Of a stretch of DNA of 35,858 nucleotides, positions 24,507 to 31,648 are shown piece by piece. This DNA comes from Chloroflexi bacterium OLB13 (GTDB lineage: Bacteria > Chloroflexota > Anaerolineae > Aggregatilineales > Phototrophicaceae). How positions within the stretch are numbered: the first letter of the stretch is position 1; each line of letters starts with the position of its first letter. The stretch is from positions 1 to 35,858 of the forward strand of contig JZRA01000130.1 of NCBI GenBank assembly GCA_001567485.1. Reading direction: 5' to 3'. The translations under genes and the position numbers were made by a program. Below the pieces are notes generated by a model. The model did no database searches, was not told where the DNA came from, and saw only the letters and a list, made by a program, of their open reading frames with translations.

Positions 24507-25505
24507 ATGGGAAAGATCGCAATTCACGGCTTTGGGCGCATCGGCCGTTCTCTGATGAAGGCCGGTCTCAAAGCGAATCTGTTCTCCCCCGTGTCGGTCT
24601 CGGATATTCGTGACATTCCGACGCTCGCCGCGTTGTTCGAGGTCGACTCGAATTACGGCCGCTGGCACGAGCCGGTCGAAGCGACCGACAAGGGCTTCAT
24701 CGTCGGCGGGCGCGAAGTCCTGTACTTCAACACCCAGAACGAACTGCCGAACTGGGGCGATCTGGGCGTCGACGTGGTCGTTGACTGCACGGGCCGCGCT
24801 ACCTTGCGGGCCGGCGCGCAGGCGCACCTCGACAAGGGCGCCAAGAAGGTACTCGTGAGCGCCGCCAGCAAGTCGCTCAAGGACTGCGACATCGTGCTCA
24901 TGGCCGGCATCAACAAGGACGCGTATGATCCGGCCACGCATCATATCGTCAGCATGGCGAGCTGCACGACCAACGCGCTCGCGCCGGTCGTCAAGGTGCT
25001 GCTGGAGAACTTCGGCATCAAGTCGAGCTTCTTCTCGACCGTGCACGCCTATACAAACACCCAGTCGCTGACCGATCAGCCGATGAAGGATCGCCGTGAC
25101 TCATGGGCGGCGGCTGAGAACATCATCCCGTCGTCGTCGGGCGCGGCCAAGGCGCTGCTGTTCATCTGGCCGGATCTGAAGATCACCGGCAAGGCCTACC
25201 GTGTGCCGACCCGCACCGGCAGCATCGCCGAGATCAACGCGGTGCTCAACCGTGACGTCACCGTGGACGAGGTCAAGGAAGCGTTCATCAAGGCGTCCGA
25301 AACCCCGCAGCTTAAGGGCGTGATGGGCGTGCTGCACGACGAGTGGGCATCCTCCCGCATCGTCGGTGACTCGCACTCGTCGATCATCGACCTTCCGCTG
25401 ATCTCGGTGATCGGCGGCAACATGGTGTCGGTCGCCGCGTGGTATGACAACGAGATGGGCTACGCGACGCGCCTCGCGGAAGTCGCCGCGCATATCGCGG
25501 GGTAA
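24507..25505 (+). CDS. gap: Glyceraldehyde-3-phosphate dehydrogenase (divergent)
   Basis: 332 residues, the standard length. NAD-binding GFGRIGRSLMKAG at 8-20; catalytic Cys153 in MASCTTNALAP; His180 in TVHAYTNTQ; phosphate site AENIIPSSSGAAKA; RVPTRTG; and C-terminal WYDNEMGYATR. It oxidises glyceraldehyde 3-phosphate to 1,3-bisphosphoglycerate in glycolysis, or the reverse. Several positions differ from housekeeping enzymes (SDIRDIPTL at the cofactor loop, NYGRWHEPVEA, SMASCTTNA instead of SNASCTTNC), so this may be a second, specialised copy. The gene stands alone with its own promoter and terminator. Confidence 0.9.
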   Translation: MGKIAIHGFGRIGRSLMKAGLKANLFSPVSVSDIRDIPTLAALFEVDSNYGRWHEPVEATDKGFIVGGREVLYFNTQNELPNWGDLGVDVVVDCTGRATLRAGAQAHLDKGAKKVLVSAASKSLKDCDIVLMAGINKDAYDPATHHIVSMASCTTNALAPVVKVLLENFGIKSSFFSTVHAYTNTQSLTDQPMKDRRDSWAAAENIIPSSSGAAKALLFIWPDLKITGKAYRVPTRTGSIAEINAVLNRDVTVDEVKEAFIKASETPQLKGVMGVLHDEWASSRIVGDSHSSIIDLPLISVIGGNMVSVAAWYDNEMGYATRLAEVAAHIAG

Positions 25506-25564
25506 GCACGTCCGCGCCGCGTCAAGCCAGCGCGAGCGCAGATTTCGCAGCAGCACAATAAGTT

Positions 25565-25601
25565 CCGGCCTGTCGGCGTATGTCGACAGGCCGGTTTGTT
25601 T
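25565..25601 (+). terminator. Rho-independent terminator of gap
   Basis: CCGGCCTGTCG (25565-25575) and CGACAGGCCGG (25584-25594) form a perfect 11-bp GC-rich stem with an 8-base loop, followed directly by TTTGTTT. Confidence 0.85.
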
Positions 25602-25611
25602 GCCACCCCGC

Positions 25612-25707
25612 CTACAGGGCTTGAATCAGCCACCCAAGGATTGCAATCAGTCCGATTACGGTGAGGATCACCACCAGAACAACAATCCCGATACACGCAG
25701 CCGGCAT
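25612..25707 (-). CDS. Possible single-helix membrane microprotein
   Basis: From ATG 25707 to the stop at 25612, 31 residues that are almost one membrane helix (GIVVLVVILTVIGLIAILGW). The frame stays protein-like upstream of the ATG (HYNPSNPAAFDIEKLPSS), so the real start may lie near 25770 at a non-ATG codon, or a one-base error may hide a start at an ATG in another frame near 25795. It is convergent with gap, just beyond its terminator. No function is assigned. Confidence 0.3.
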   Translation of the reverse strand: MPAACIGIVVLVVILTVIGLIAILGWLIQAL

Positions 25708-25817
25708 ACTCGACGACGGCAGCTTCTCAATATCGAATGCGGCCGGATTGCTAGGGTTGTAATGCGTATGCCCACGGTGAATGCGTCCATTGATATGCGC
25801 AGTTGCCGGCCACGCGC

Positions 25818-25823
25818 TATACT
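25818..25823 (+). promoter_or_regulatory. -10 box TATACT for the oxidoreductase-dihydropyrimidinase unit
   Basis: TATACT lies 58 bases before the ATG of the oxidoreductase at 25882. No -35 match at proper spacing is obvious. The same TATACT hexamer precedes gap, the esterase and the DUF454 gene. Confidence 0.35.
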
Positions 25824-25881
25824 CACGGCTCTGCGTGGATGCGCAGTCTCTGAACGGTATGAGACAACCAGTGAGGACGTT

Positions 25882-26880
25882 ATGGAGTTTGGCATTTGTT
25901 TCAAAGGTGACATCTCCCCCAAGCGAACAGTCGCGCTGGCGCGGCAGGCGGAACTGGCCGGCTTCAAGTATGGATGGTTCTTTGACAGCCACATCCTGTG
26001 GCGCTCGCCATACGTCACAATGGCGATGTGCATGGAACACACCGACTCGATGCGCTTTGCCCCCTGCGTGACCAATCCCGGTGTGCGCGACTGGTCGGAC
26101 GCGGCGAGCATTTTCGCCACGCTCAACGTCCAGAGCGGCAACCGCTTCGAAGTCGGCCTCGGCCGTGGGGACAGCTCGATGCGCGTGATGGGCCGCAAGC
26201 CCAACACCGTAGAGCGCATGATCGAGTTCGCCGGGGCCATCAAAGGGATGGTGCGCGGCGACAAAGTCTCATACGACGAAATCCACGACGCTCAGTTCCC
26301 GTGGGCCAACGGCTATGAGATGCCGGTCTGGATCGCGGCATACGGCCCGAAGGCGTTGGGCGCCGCAGGAAGCGCGGGCGACGGCCTGATTATTCAGCTT
26401 GCCGAACCGGCGTTGTGCCGCTGGTTCATCGATCAGGCGATGGCGGCGGGCAAGCAGGCCGGGCGCGATATGTCTAACTTCCGCGTCCTTAGCGCCGCGC
26501 CGGTGTGGGTCGGCGATCACAAGAAGGGCATCGAGCAGACGCGTTGGTTCCCTGCGATGGTCGGTAACCACGTCGCGGACATCGTCGAGAAGTACGGCAA
26601 GGACGCGAAGGACATCCCGCACAGCTTCCTCGCCTATATCGAGGGCCGCAAAGGGTACGACTACAAGCATCACGCCGACAAGGACGCCGACCACCTCGGC
26701 TTCATCACCGACGACGTGGTCGGCAGTTTCGGCATCCTCGGCACGCCGGAGCAGCACGTCGAGAAGCTCAAGGCGCTTGAGGCCGCCGGCGTGACGCAGT
26801 TCACGATCTACCTCATGTGTGGCGAGGAAGAGCGCATCGTGGCCGAATATGGCGAGCATGTCATACCGCATTTTCAGTAG
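25882..26880 (+). CDS. LLM-class flavin/F420-dependent oxidoreductase (CPS_4043-like)
   Basis: 332 residues from ATG 25882 with GAGGA six bases upstream; the frame is open further upstream but that part overlaps the promoter and gap end. Luciferase-like TIM-barrel pattern: MEFGICFKGDISPKRTVALA, GWFFDSHILW, PCVTNPGVRDWS, GRGDSSMRVMG, IAAYGPKALGAAG and the C-terminal FGILGTPEQHVEKLKAL. It matches the F420-dependent family named after CPS_4043, related to methylenetetrahydromethanopterin reductase; family function is not established. It is followed by dihydropyrimidinase, with which it probably forms a unit, so a redox step on a pyrimidine or ureide is a reasonable guess. Confidence 0.85.
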   Translation: MEFGICFKGDISPKRTVALARQAELAGFKYGWFFDSHILWRSPYVTMAMCMEHTDSMRFAPCVTNPGVRDWSDAASIFATLNVQSGNRFEVGLGRGDSSMRVMGRKPNTVERMIEFAGAIKGMVRGDKVSYDEIHDAQFPWANGYEMPVWIAAYGPKALGAAGSAGDGLIIQLAEPALCRWFIDQAMAAGKQAGRDMSNFRVLSAAPVWVGDHKKGIEQTRWFPAMVGNHVADIVEKYGKDAKDIPHSFLAYIEGRKGYDYKHHADKDADHLGFITDDVVGSFGILGTPEQHVEKLKALEAAGVTQFTIYLMCGEEERIVAEYGEHVIPHFQ

Positions 26881-26888
26881 GAAGGAGT

Positions 26889-26986
26889 CAGGAATCAGTT
26901 GCCAGTAGTCAGAAGACGCGATGCTTTGTCCTGCCTTCTGACGACTGATGTTTGGTTACTGACTACTGAAACCTGACACCTGATAA
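26889..26986. repeat. Degenerate CAGTT/TGAC repeat-word spacer with hairpins
   Basis: The gap between the oxidoreductase and dihydropyrimidinase genes is filled by short words (CAGTTGCCAGTAGTCAG, CTTCTGACGACTG, CTGACTACTG, CCTGACACCTG). AGTAGTCAGAAG pairs with CTTCTGACGACT, and CAGTAGTCAG also pairs perfectly with CTGACTACTG further on, so two mutually exclusive hairpins are possible in the transcript. Confidence 0.65.
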
Positions 26987-27005
26987 CTCTCCGAAGGAGA
27001 CAACT

Positions 27006-28481
27006 ATGGGTACGCTATTCAAAAATGGGACGATCATCACGGCCAGCGACATGGTCAAGGCCGATATGCTGGTTGAGGGATCGACGATCAGCGTGATCGG
27101 GCGCGACATCAACCCGGAAGGCCACGAGGTCGTCGACTGCACCGGCAAGTACTTGATGCCCGGCGGCATCGACGTACACACCCATCTTGAACTGCCCTTT
27201 GGCGGAACGGTCAGCAACGACGACTTCGACACCGGCCACAAGGCGGCGGCGTTCGGCGGCACGACCGCGCACATCGACTTCGTAATTCAGCCTAAGGGCG
27301 GATCGCTGCACGACGGCCTCAATACATGGCGCAAGAAGGCGTCCGTGGCGCAGATCGACTACGGTTTCCATCTCGCCGTGACCGACCTGCGGCCGGAAGT
27401 GCTGGACGAAATCCCGTCGCTGGTGCAGGAAGGCGTGACCAGCCTCAAGCTGTTCATGGCCTATAAGAACGTGTTCCAAGTTGACGATGCCACACTGTTC
27501 AAGACGATGGAAGTCGCGGCCAAGCACGGCATGATCGTGATGGTACACGCCGAGAACGGTGATGTCGAAGCGAGTCTGACCCCGCGCCTGCTGGCCGAGG
27601 GCAAGACCGCGCCGTATGACCACTACCTGTCACGCCCGCGCGAAATCGAAGGCGAGGCGACCAACCGCGCCACCGTGATGTCCGGCATGACCGGATGTCC
27701 GCTGTACGTCGTGCATGTCACGTGCGAGCCAGCGGTGCAGGCGATCCAGCGCGGACGTGCCGCCGGTATCCCGGTGATGGGCGAGAGCTGCACGCAGTAC
27801 TTCTTCCTGACGGCGAAGAAACACCTCGGCGCGCCGGGGTTTGAAGGCGCCAAGTACATCTGCTCGCCGCCGATCCGCACCGAGCACGACCACGGCGTGC
27901 TGTGGCAGGCGATCCGCGACGGGTCGCTCCAGCACGTCAGCACCGATCACTGCAACTTCTGGTTTGAGGGCGGCAAAGGCCCGTGGCAGGACTGGATGCA
28001 GAAGTACAACGGCGGCAACTGGGTCGAGTACGAGGCGCAGGATCCCTCGTACCGGCGTCCGGGCAAGGAACTCGGCAAGGGCAACTTCGCCAAGATCCCC
28101 AACGGCATGCCCGGCCTCGAAGAGCGCATGATGGTGATGTGGGAGCACGGCGTCAACAAGGGACGTCTCTCGCCGCAGAAGTTCGTCGAGCTGATGTGCA
28201 CCAACCCGGCCAAAATCTTCGGCATGTATCCGAAGAAAGGCACGCTCAGCGTCGGCGCCGACGCCGATATCGTAGTGTGGGATCCGAATCACAAGCACGT
28301 GCTGTCGGTCGAGACTACGCACATGCGCACCGACTATATCGTGTACGAAGGTATGGAAGTCACCGGCAAGCCGGTCAAGGTGTATCAGCGCGGGATCAAG
28401 CTGGTCGACGGCGAGCAGTGGCTGGGCCACAACGGCGGCGGGCAGTTCATCCACCGCCACCCCAACGCGCCGGTGCTGTAA
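27006..28481 (+). CDS. hydA: Dihydropyrimidinase / D-hydantoinase
   Basis: 491 residues of the cyclic amidohydrolase family. All metal ligands are visible: His58 and His60 (GGIDVHTHLE), carboxylated Lys148 (TSLKLFMAYKN), His181 (MVHAENGD), His237 (YVVHVTCEP) and Asp314 (STDHCNF); the substrate tyrosine is Tyr153. It opens 5,6-dihydrouracil, dihydrothymine or hydantoins to N-carbamoyl-amino acids in the cytoplasm, the second step of reductive pyrimidine breakdown. The ATG at 27006 has an excellent GAAGGAG. Next-step enzyme beta-ureidopropionase and first-step dihydropyrimidine dehydrogenase are not in the window, whereas an omega-aminotransferase for the final step is at 18615-19916. Confidence 0.95.
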   Translation: MGTLFKNGTIITASDMVKADMLVEGSTISVIGRDINPEGHEVVDCTGKYLMPGGIDVHTHLELPFGGTVSNDDFDTGHKAAAFGGTTAHIDFVIQPKGGSLHDGLNTWRKKASVAQIDYGFHLAVTDLRPEVLDEIPSLVQEGVTSLKLFMAYKNVFQVDDATLFKTMEVAAKHGMIVMVHAENGDVEASLTPRLLAEGKTAPYDHYLSRPREIEGEATNRATVMSGMTGCPLYVVHVTCEPAVQAIQRGRAAGIPVMGESCTQYFFLTAKKHLGAPGFEGAKYICSPPIRTEHDHGVLWQAIRDGSLQHVSTDHCNFWFEGGKGPWQDWMQKYNGGNWVEYEAQDPSYRRPGKELGKGNFAKIPNGMPGLEERMMVMWEHGVNKGRLSPQKFVELMCTNPAKIFGMYPKKGTLSVGADADIVVWDPNHKHVLSVETTHMRTDYIVYEGMEVTGKPVKVYQRGIKLVDGEQWLGHNGGGQFIHRHPNAPVL

Positions 28482-28530
28482 CGCGACGGCCAACGGCCAT
28501 CCACACCCCGCAGGACGCGTGAAGCCCTCC

Positions 28531-28570
28531 CCCGTTCCCCTATCTCATGTCAACGAGGTGGGGGGACGGG
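28531..28570 (+). terminator. Hairpin downstream of hydA
   Basis: CCCGTTCCCC (28531-28540) pairs with GGGGGACGGG (28561-28570) over 10 pairs including one G-U, with a 20-base loop, 50 bases after the stop. There is no T-run, and ACGGG/CCCGT just after it offers a competing fold. Weak terminator candidate. Confidence 0.35.
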
Positions 28571-28667
28571 AACCCGTGCAGCCCATGAGCGTTGTCGGCT
28601 CGTCTGCCACAATCCACCGGCGTAACACCCCGTACTCACAGTCCATCACTCGATTACAGGGGGAGAT

Positions 28668-29450
28668 ATGCACTGCCGAGCGATATTCGCCTTGCTACTG
28701 CTCACCTTCTCTCTGGCCGGCGCACAAGACATCCCGACCTACACAGTCTCATACGGCGATATCACGTTCTCGTTTCGCGGCACGGTCGCAACCGGCGTGG
28801 ATGTCGCAGAGGAAGCCGATGGTGTGAACGTCTCGCCTTTCGCCATGTTCCCGGCCGAGTCGCCAGCGCATACGCTGTTCACGCTGACCGGCTACGTTCC
28901 CAACCCTGCCGAGGATCTCAACCGCGACCGGTTCCACGCGCCGGAAATCCGTGTCTACCGGATCGAGGACGTGATGACCGGCGCGCTTGACGACGCGACC
29001 TATGGAAGCGAAGTGGAACTACTGCGCGAGCTGCTCGAAACCCGTCCCGCGCTCGATACGCTGGAACATCTGCCGTTTCTGCCGCTGATCCCCGGCGTGC
29101 AGACCCTACACACGCGGGGTCACTATCTTGAGAACGACTCGATCTCCGGGATCGCGTACCTGACCCACCGCGCCGACCGCGCCGGCTTGATCCTCGAAGG
29201 CCGCGTGCTGCACACGTTTCAGGGCATCTCGAAGGATGGGCGCTATTACATCGCATCATGGTTGTCGGTGGACAGCGGCGTGCTGCCGGTCGAGTTCAGT
29301 TACAAGAGCGATGTCGACGCGATCATGGAGAACTACGACCTCTACCGTAATGCGCGCATCATCGCTCTCAATGACCAGCCGGCTGACGCGTTCTATCCGC
29401 CGCTGCCCGACCTTGACGCGATCTTCGAAAGCTTCGTGATCTCAGACTAA
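28668..29450 (+). CDS. Secreted protein of unknown function
   Basis: 260 residues that I do not recognise. A GGGGGAG site precedes the ATG. The signal peptide is MHCRAIFALLLLTFSLAGAQ; the mature protein begins near DIPTYTVSYGDITFSFRG. It is a mixed alpha/beta protein with no cysteines after the signal peptide and no membrane helix. Notable pieces are PVNP-like VPNPAEDLNRDRFHAPEIRV, LPFLPLIPGVQTLHTRGHYL and SYKSDVDAIMENYDLYRNAR. It is probably extracytoplasmic, perhaps a binding or structural protein. It is convergent with the ABC permease at 29463. Confidence 0.7.
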   Translation: MHCRAIFALLLLTFSLAGAQDIPTYTVSYGDITFSFRGTVATGVDVAEEADGVNVSPFAMFPAESPAHTLFTLTGYVPNPAEDLNRDRFHAPEIRVYRIEDVMTGALDDATYGSEVELLRELLETRPALDTLEHLPFLPLIPGVQTLHTRGHYLENDSISGIAYLTHRADRAGLILEGRVLHTFQGISKDGRYYIASWLSVDSGVLPVEFSYKSDVDAIMENYDLYRNARIIALNDQPADAFYPPLPDLDAIFESFVISD

Positions 29451-29462
29451 CGCGATCCGCCG

Positions 29463-30428
29463 CTAGGTGACGCCCCTCAGACGCGGGTCAAGCGCATCGC
29501 GCAGCCCGTCGCCAAGCAGATTGAACCCGAGCACGCAGAACGTGATGGCGATGCCGGGGAAAAACACCATGTGCGGCGCGGTGAACACATACGCGCGGCT
29601 CTCTGAAAGCATCTGGCCCCATTCTGGATCGGGCGGCTGCTGTCCGAGGCCGAGAAACGACAGCCCTGCCGTCTCAATCACGGCCGTGCCGATGCCGAGC
29701 GTCGCCTGCACGATCAGCGGCGTGAGGACGTTGGGCAGGATGTTGAGGAACATCAGCCGCAGCGGGCCAGCGCCGATTGCACGGCCGGCGATGACGTACT
29801 CCATCTCCTTGGCGCTCAAGACACTGGCGCGTGTCAGGCGTGCGTAGATCGGCAGCGAGACGATCCCAATCGCCAGCAGCGCGTTTTGCAGGCCGGGGCC
29901 GGCGGCGGTGACGATGGCAATCGCCAGCAGAAGCGACGGGAACGCCAGCAGCACGTCCATCGAACGCATCAGCAGGTCGTCCACCCAGCCGCCAAAGAAG
30001 CCGGCGACGAGGCCGATCAACGTGCCGACGGTGACGCTGAACGCGACCACGCTCACACCGACCAGCAGCGAAACGCGCGTTCCGTGTACGATCCGGCTGA
30101 AAACATCGCGGCCGTTCAAGTCCAACCCCATGAAGTGCTGCGGATCGGGACAGCCGAGCAGCCCGATACACGGCGGCTTGGTCGGCAGACGCACGCCCGG
30201 CACGGCCTCGCCCGGCACGTCGAGCATCGACTGGTTGGGCGGATGCGTTGCGATCACGTCCGCCAGCAGCGCGACGAGGATCAAAATGCTAATCATAATC
30301 AGCCCGATCACGGCCGACCGGTTGTGCAGAATACGCCGGATCGTGTCGCGCAGGGGCGACGTCAGCGGCGGCATCACCGACTCATCTTTGAGGGTGACGG
30401 GTTTTGAATCAGAGACGTTAGCAGGCAT
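29463..30428 (-). CDS. Peptide-type ABC importer permease (DppC-like)
   Basis: 321 residues: an N-terminal cytoplasmic segment, the OppC_N helix (SAVIGLIMISILILVALLAD), an external loop with GLLGCPDPQHFMGLD, then the BPD_transp_1 part (VSLLVGVSVVAFSVTVGTLI) with EAA-like loop YVIAGRAIGAGPLRLMFLN, ending RDALDPRLRG. Typical of dipeptide/nickel/oligopeptide permeases. It starts two bases after the DppB-like stop without its own ribosome site, so it is translationally coupled. No partner ATPases (DppD/DppF-like) are in the window. Confidence 0.93.
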   Translation of the reverse strand: MPANVSDSKPVTLKDESVMPPLTSPLRDTIRRILHNRSAVIGLIMISILILVALLADVIATHPPNQSMLDVPGEAVPGVRLPTKPPCIGLLGCPDPQHFMGLDLNGRDVFSRIVHGTRVSLLVGVSVVAFSVTVGTLIGLVAGFFGGWVDDLLMRSMDVLLAFPSLLLAIAIVTAAGPGLQNALLAIGIVSLPIYARLTRASVLSAKEMEYVIAGRAIGAGPLRLMFLNILPNVLTPLIVQATLGIGTAVIETAGLSFLGLGQQPPDPEWGQMLSESRAYVFTAPHMVFFPGIAITFCVLGFNLLGDGLRDALDPRLRGVT

Positions 30429-30430
30429 GG

Positions 30431-31507
30431 TTAGTTTAGCCGGATTCGCGGGTCAAGTAAGCCATAGACCAGATCAACCGCGAGGTTGATGAGGACGAAG
30501 GCGAAGGCAGACACAATCGTGACCGCCTGCACGACGTTGTAATCGCGCGCAGTGATCGCCTCGAAAAGCGTTCGGCCGACGCCGGTCAGGCTAAAGACGG
30601 TCTCGGTGAGGACAGCGCCGCTGAACAGCAGCCCGAAGCTCAGGCCGATGATGGTGACGACCGGCAGCAGCGCGTTGCGGAAGGCGTGCTGGAACACAAC
30701 GCGCCGTTCAGACAGCCCCTTGGCACGGGCCGTCCGGACGTAATCCTGATTGAGCGCCTCCAGCAGCGACGAACGGGTCATGCGGGCGATGATCGCCAGC
30801 GGAATAGTGCTGACCGTCACGGCCGGAAGGATGATATGCCGGACGGCATCCCAGAACAGCGGCCAGTTGCCGGTGATCAACCCGTTGGCGATGGTGAAGC
30901 GGCCGAGGAACACCCACAACTGCGGCGCGACCTCACCGTCCTTCACCCATCCCCACACCTCATAGTATGGCGCCGGGTTCATCCCCGGCGATAAACGACC
31001 CGACGGCGGCAGCACGAACGGCGTGTCTTTGAGAATCACGGCGAATAGATAACTCAGCATGAGGCCGAGCCAGAACACCGGCATGCTGATGCCGATGTTC
31101 GCGCCGAGCATCGTGCCGACATCGACCGTGGAATTGTGCCGGTAGGCGGAGATGATCCCCAGCGGCACGCCGAACAGGGTGGCGAATACCAGCGCGGACA
31201 GCGCCAGTTCGGCCGTGACAGGGAGCCGTTCGGCCAATATCTCAGTAACCGGCTTGCCTAAGCGGAACGAATCACCGAGGTCGCCGGTGACGAACCGGCC
31301 GACATAAATCGCGAACTGTTCGGGCACCGACTTGTTCAGTCCGTTGCGTTCATTGAAGCGTTCGCACGATTCTTGTGTCGCACGCTCGCCGAGGATGGCA
31401 CGGCAAGGGTCGCCCCGGATACCGCGAATAATGACAAACGTGATCAACAAAATCCCTACCATAACGGGCAGGGAAGAAAGCAGCCGCCGGATGAGAAATC
31501 GAGACAT
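30431..31507 (-). CDS. Peptide-type ABC importer permease (DppB-like)
   Basis: 358 residues, first helix MSRFLIRRLLSSLPVMVGIL, an extended loop with DPCRAILGERATQESCERFN, and the BPD_transp_1 domain ending LVYGLLDPRIRLN. It pairs with the DppC-like permease and is fed by the solute-binding protein encoded upstream at 31649-33256. A 13-bp stem-loop separates the binding-protein gene from this gene. Confidence 0.93.
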   Translation of the reverse strand: MSRFLIRRLLSSLPVMVGILLITFVIIRGIRGDPCRAILGERATQESCERFNERNGLNKSVPEQFAIYVGRFVTGDLGDSFRLGKPVTEILAERLPVTAELALSALVFATLFGVPLGIISAYRHNSTVDVGTMLGANIGISMPVFWLGLMLSYLFAVILKDTPFVLPPSGRLSPGMNPAPYYEVWGWVKDGEVAPQLWVFLGRFTIANGLITGNWPLFWDAVRHIILPAVTVSTIPLAIIARMTRSSLLEALNQDYVRTARAKGLSERRVVFQHAFRNALLPVVTIIGLSFGLLFSGAVLTETVFSLTGVGRTLFEAITARDYNVVQAVTIVSAFAFVLINLAVDLVYGLLDPRIRLN

Positions 31508-31546
31508 CGAATTACATTTCTCTGGATCAGAACAGTGATCTGCAAT

Positions 31547-31580
31547 CCCAGCCCCTCACAAGGTGTGGTGAGGGGCTGGG
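31547..31580 (-). promoter_or_regulatory. Intra-operon 13-bp stem-loop
   Basis: CCCAGCCCCTCAC (31547-31559) and GTGAGGGGCTGGG (31568-31580) are perfect inverted copies around an 8-base loop, lying between the binding-protein stop (31649) and the DppB-like start (31507). There is no U-run. Such stems often stabilise the 5' message or reduce read-through, giving more binding protein than permease. Confidence 0.7.
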
Positions 31581-31648
31581 TTGTGCGTCAGGCCGCTTCC
31601 TATCGCCGGAGCGATGTCAGAAGCGGGACGTGAAACAAAGCGGTGGAA

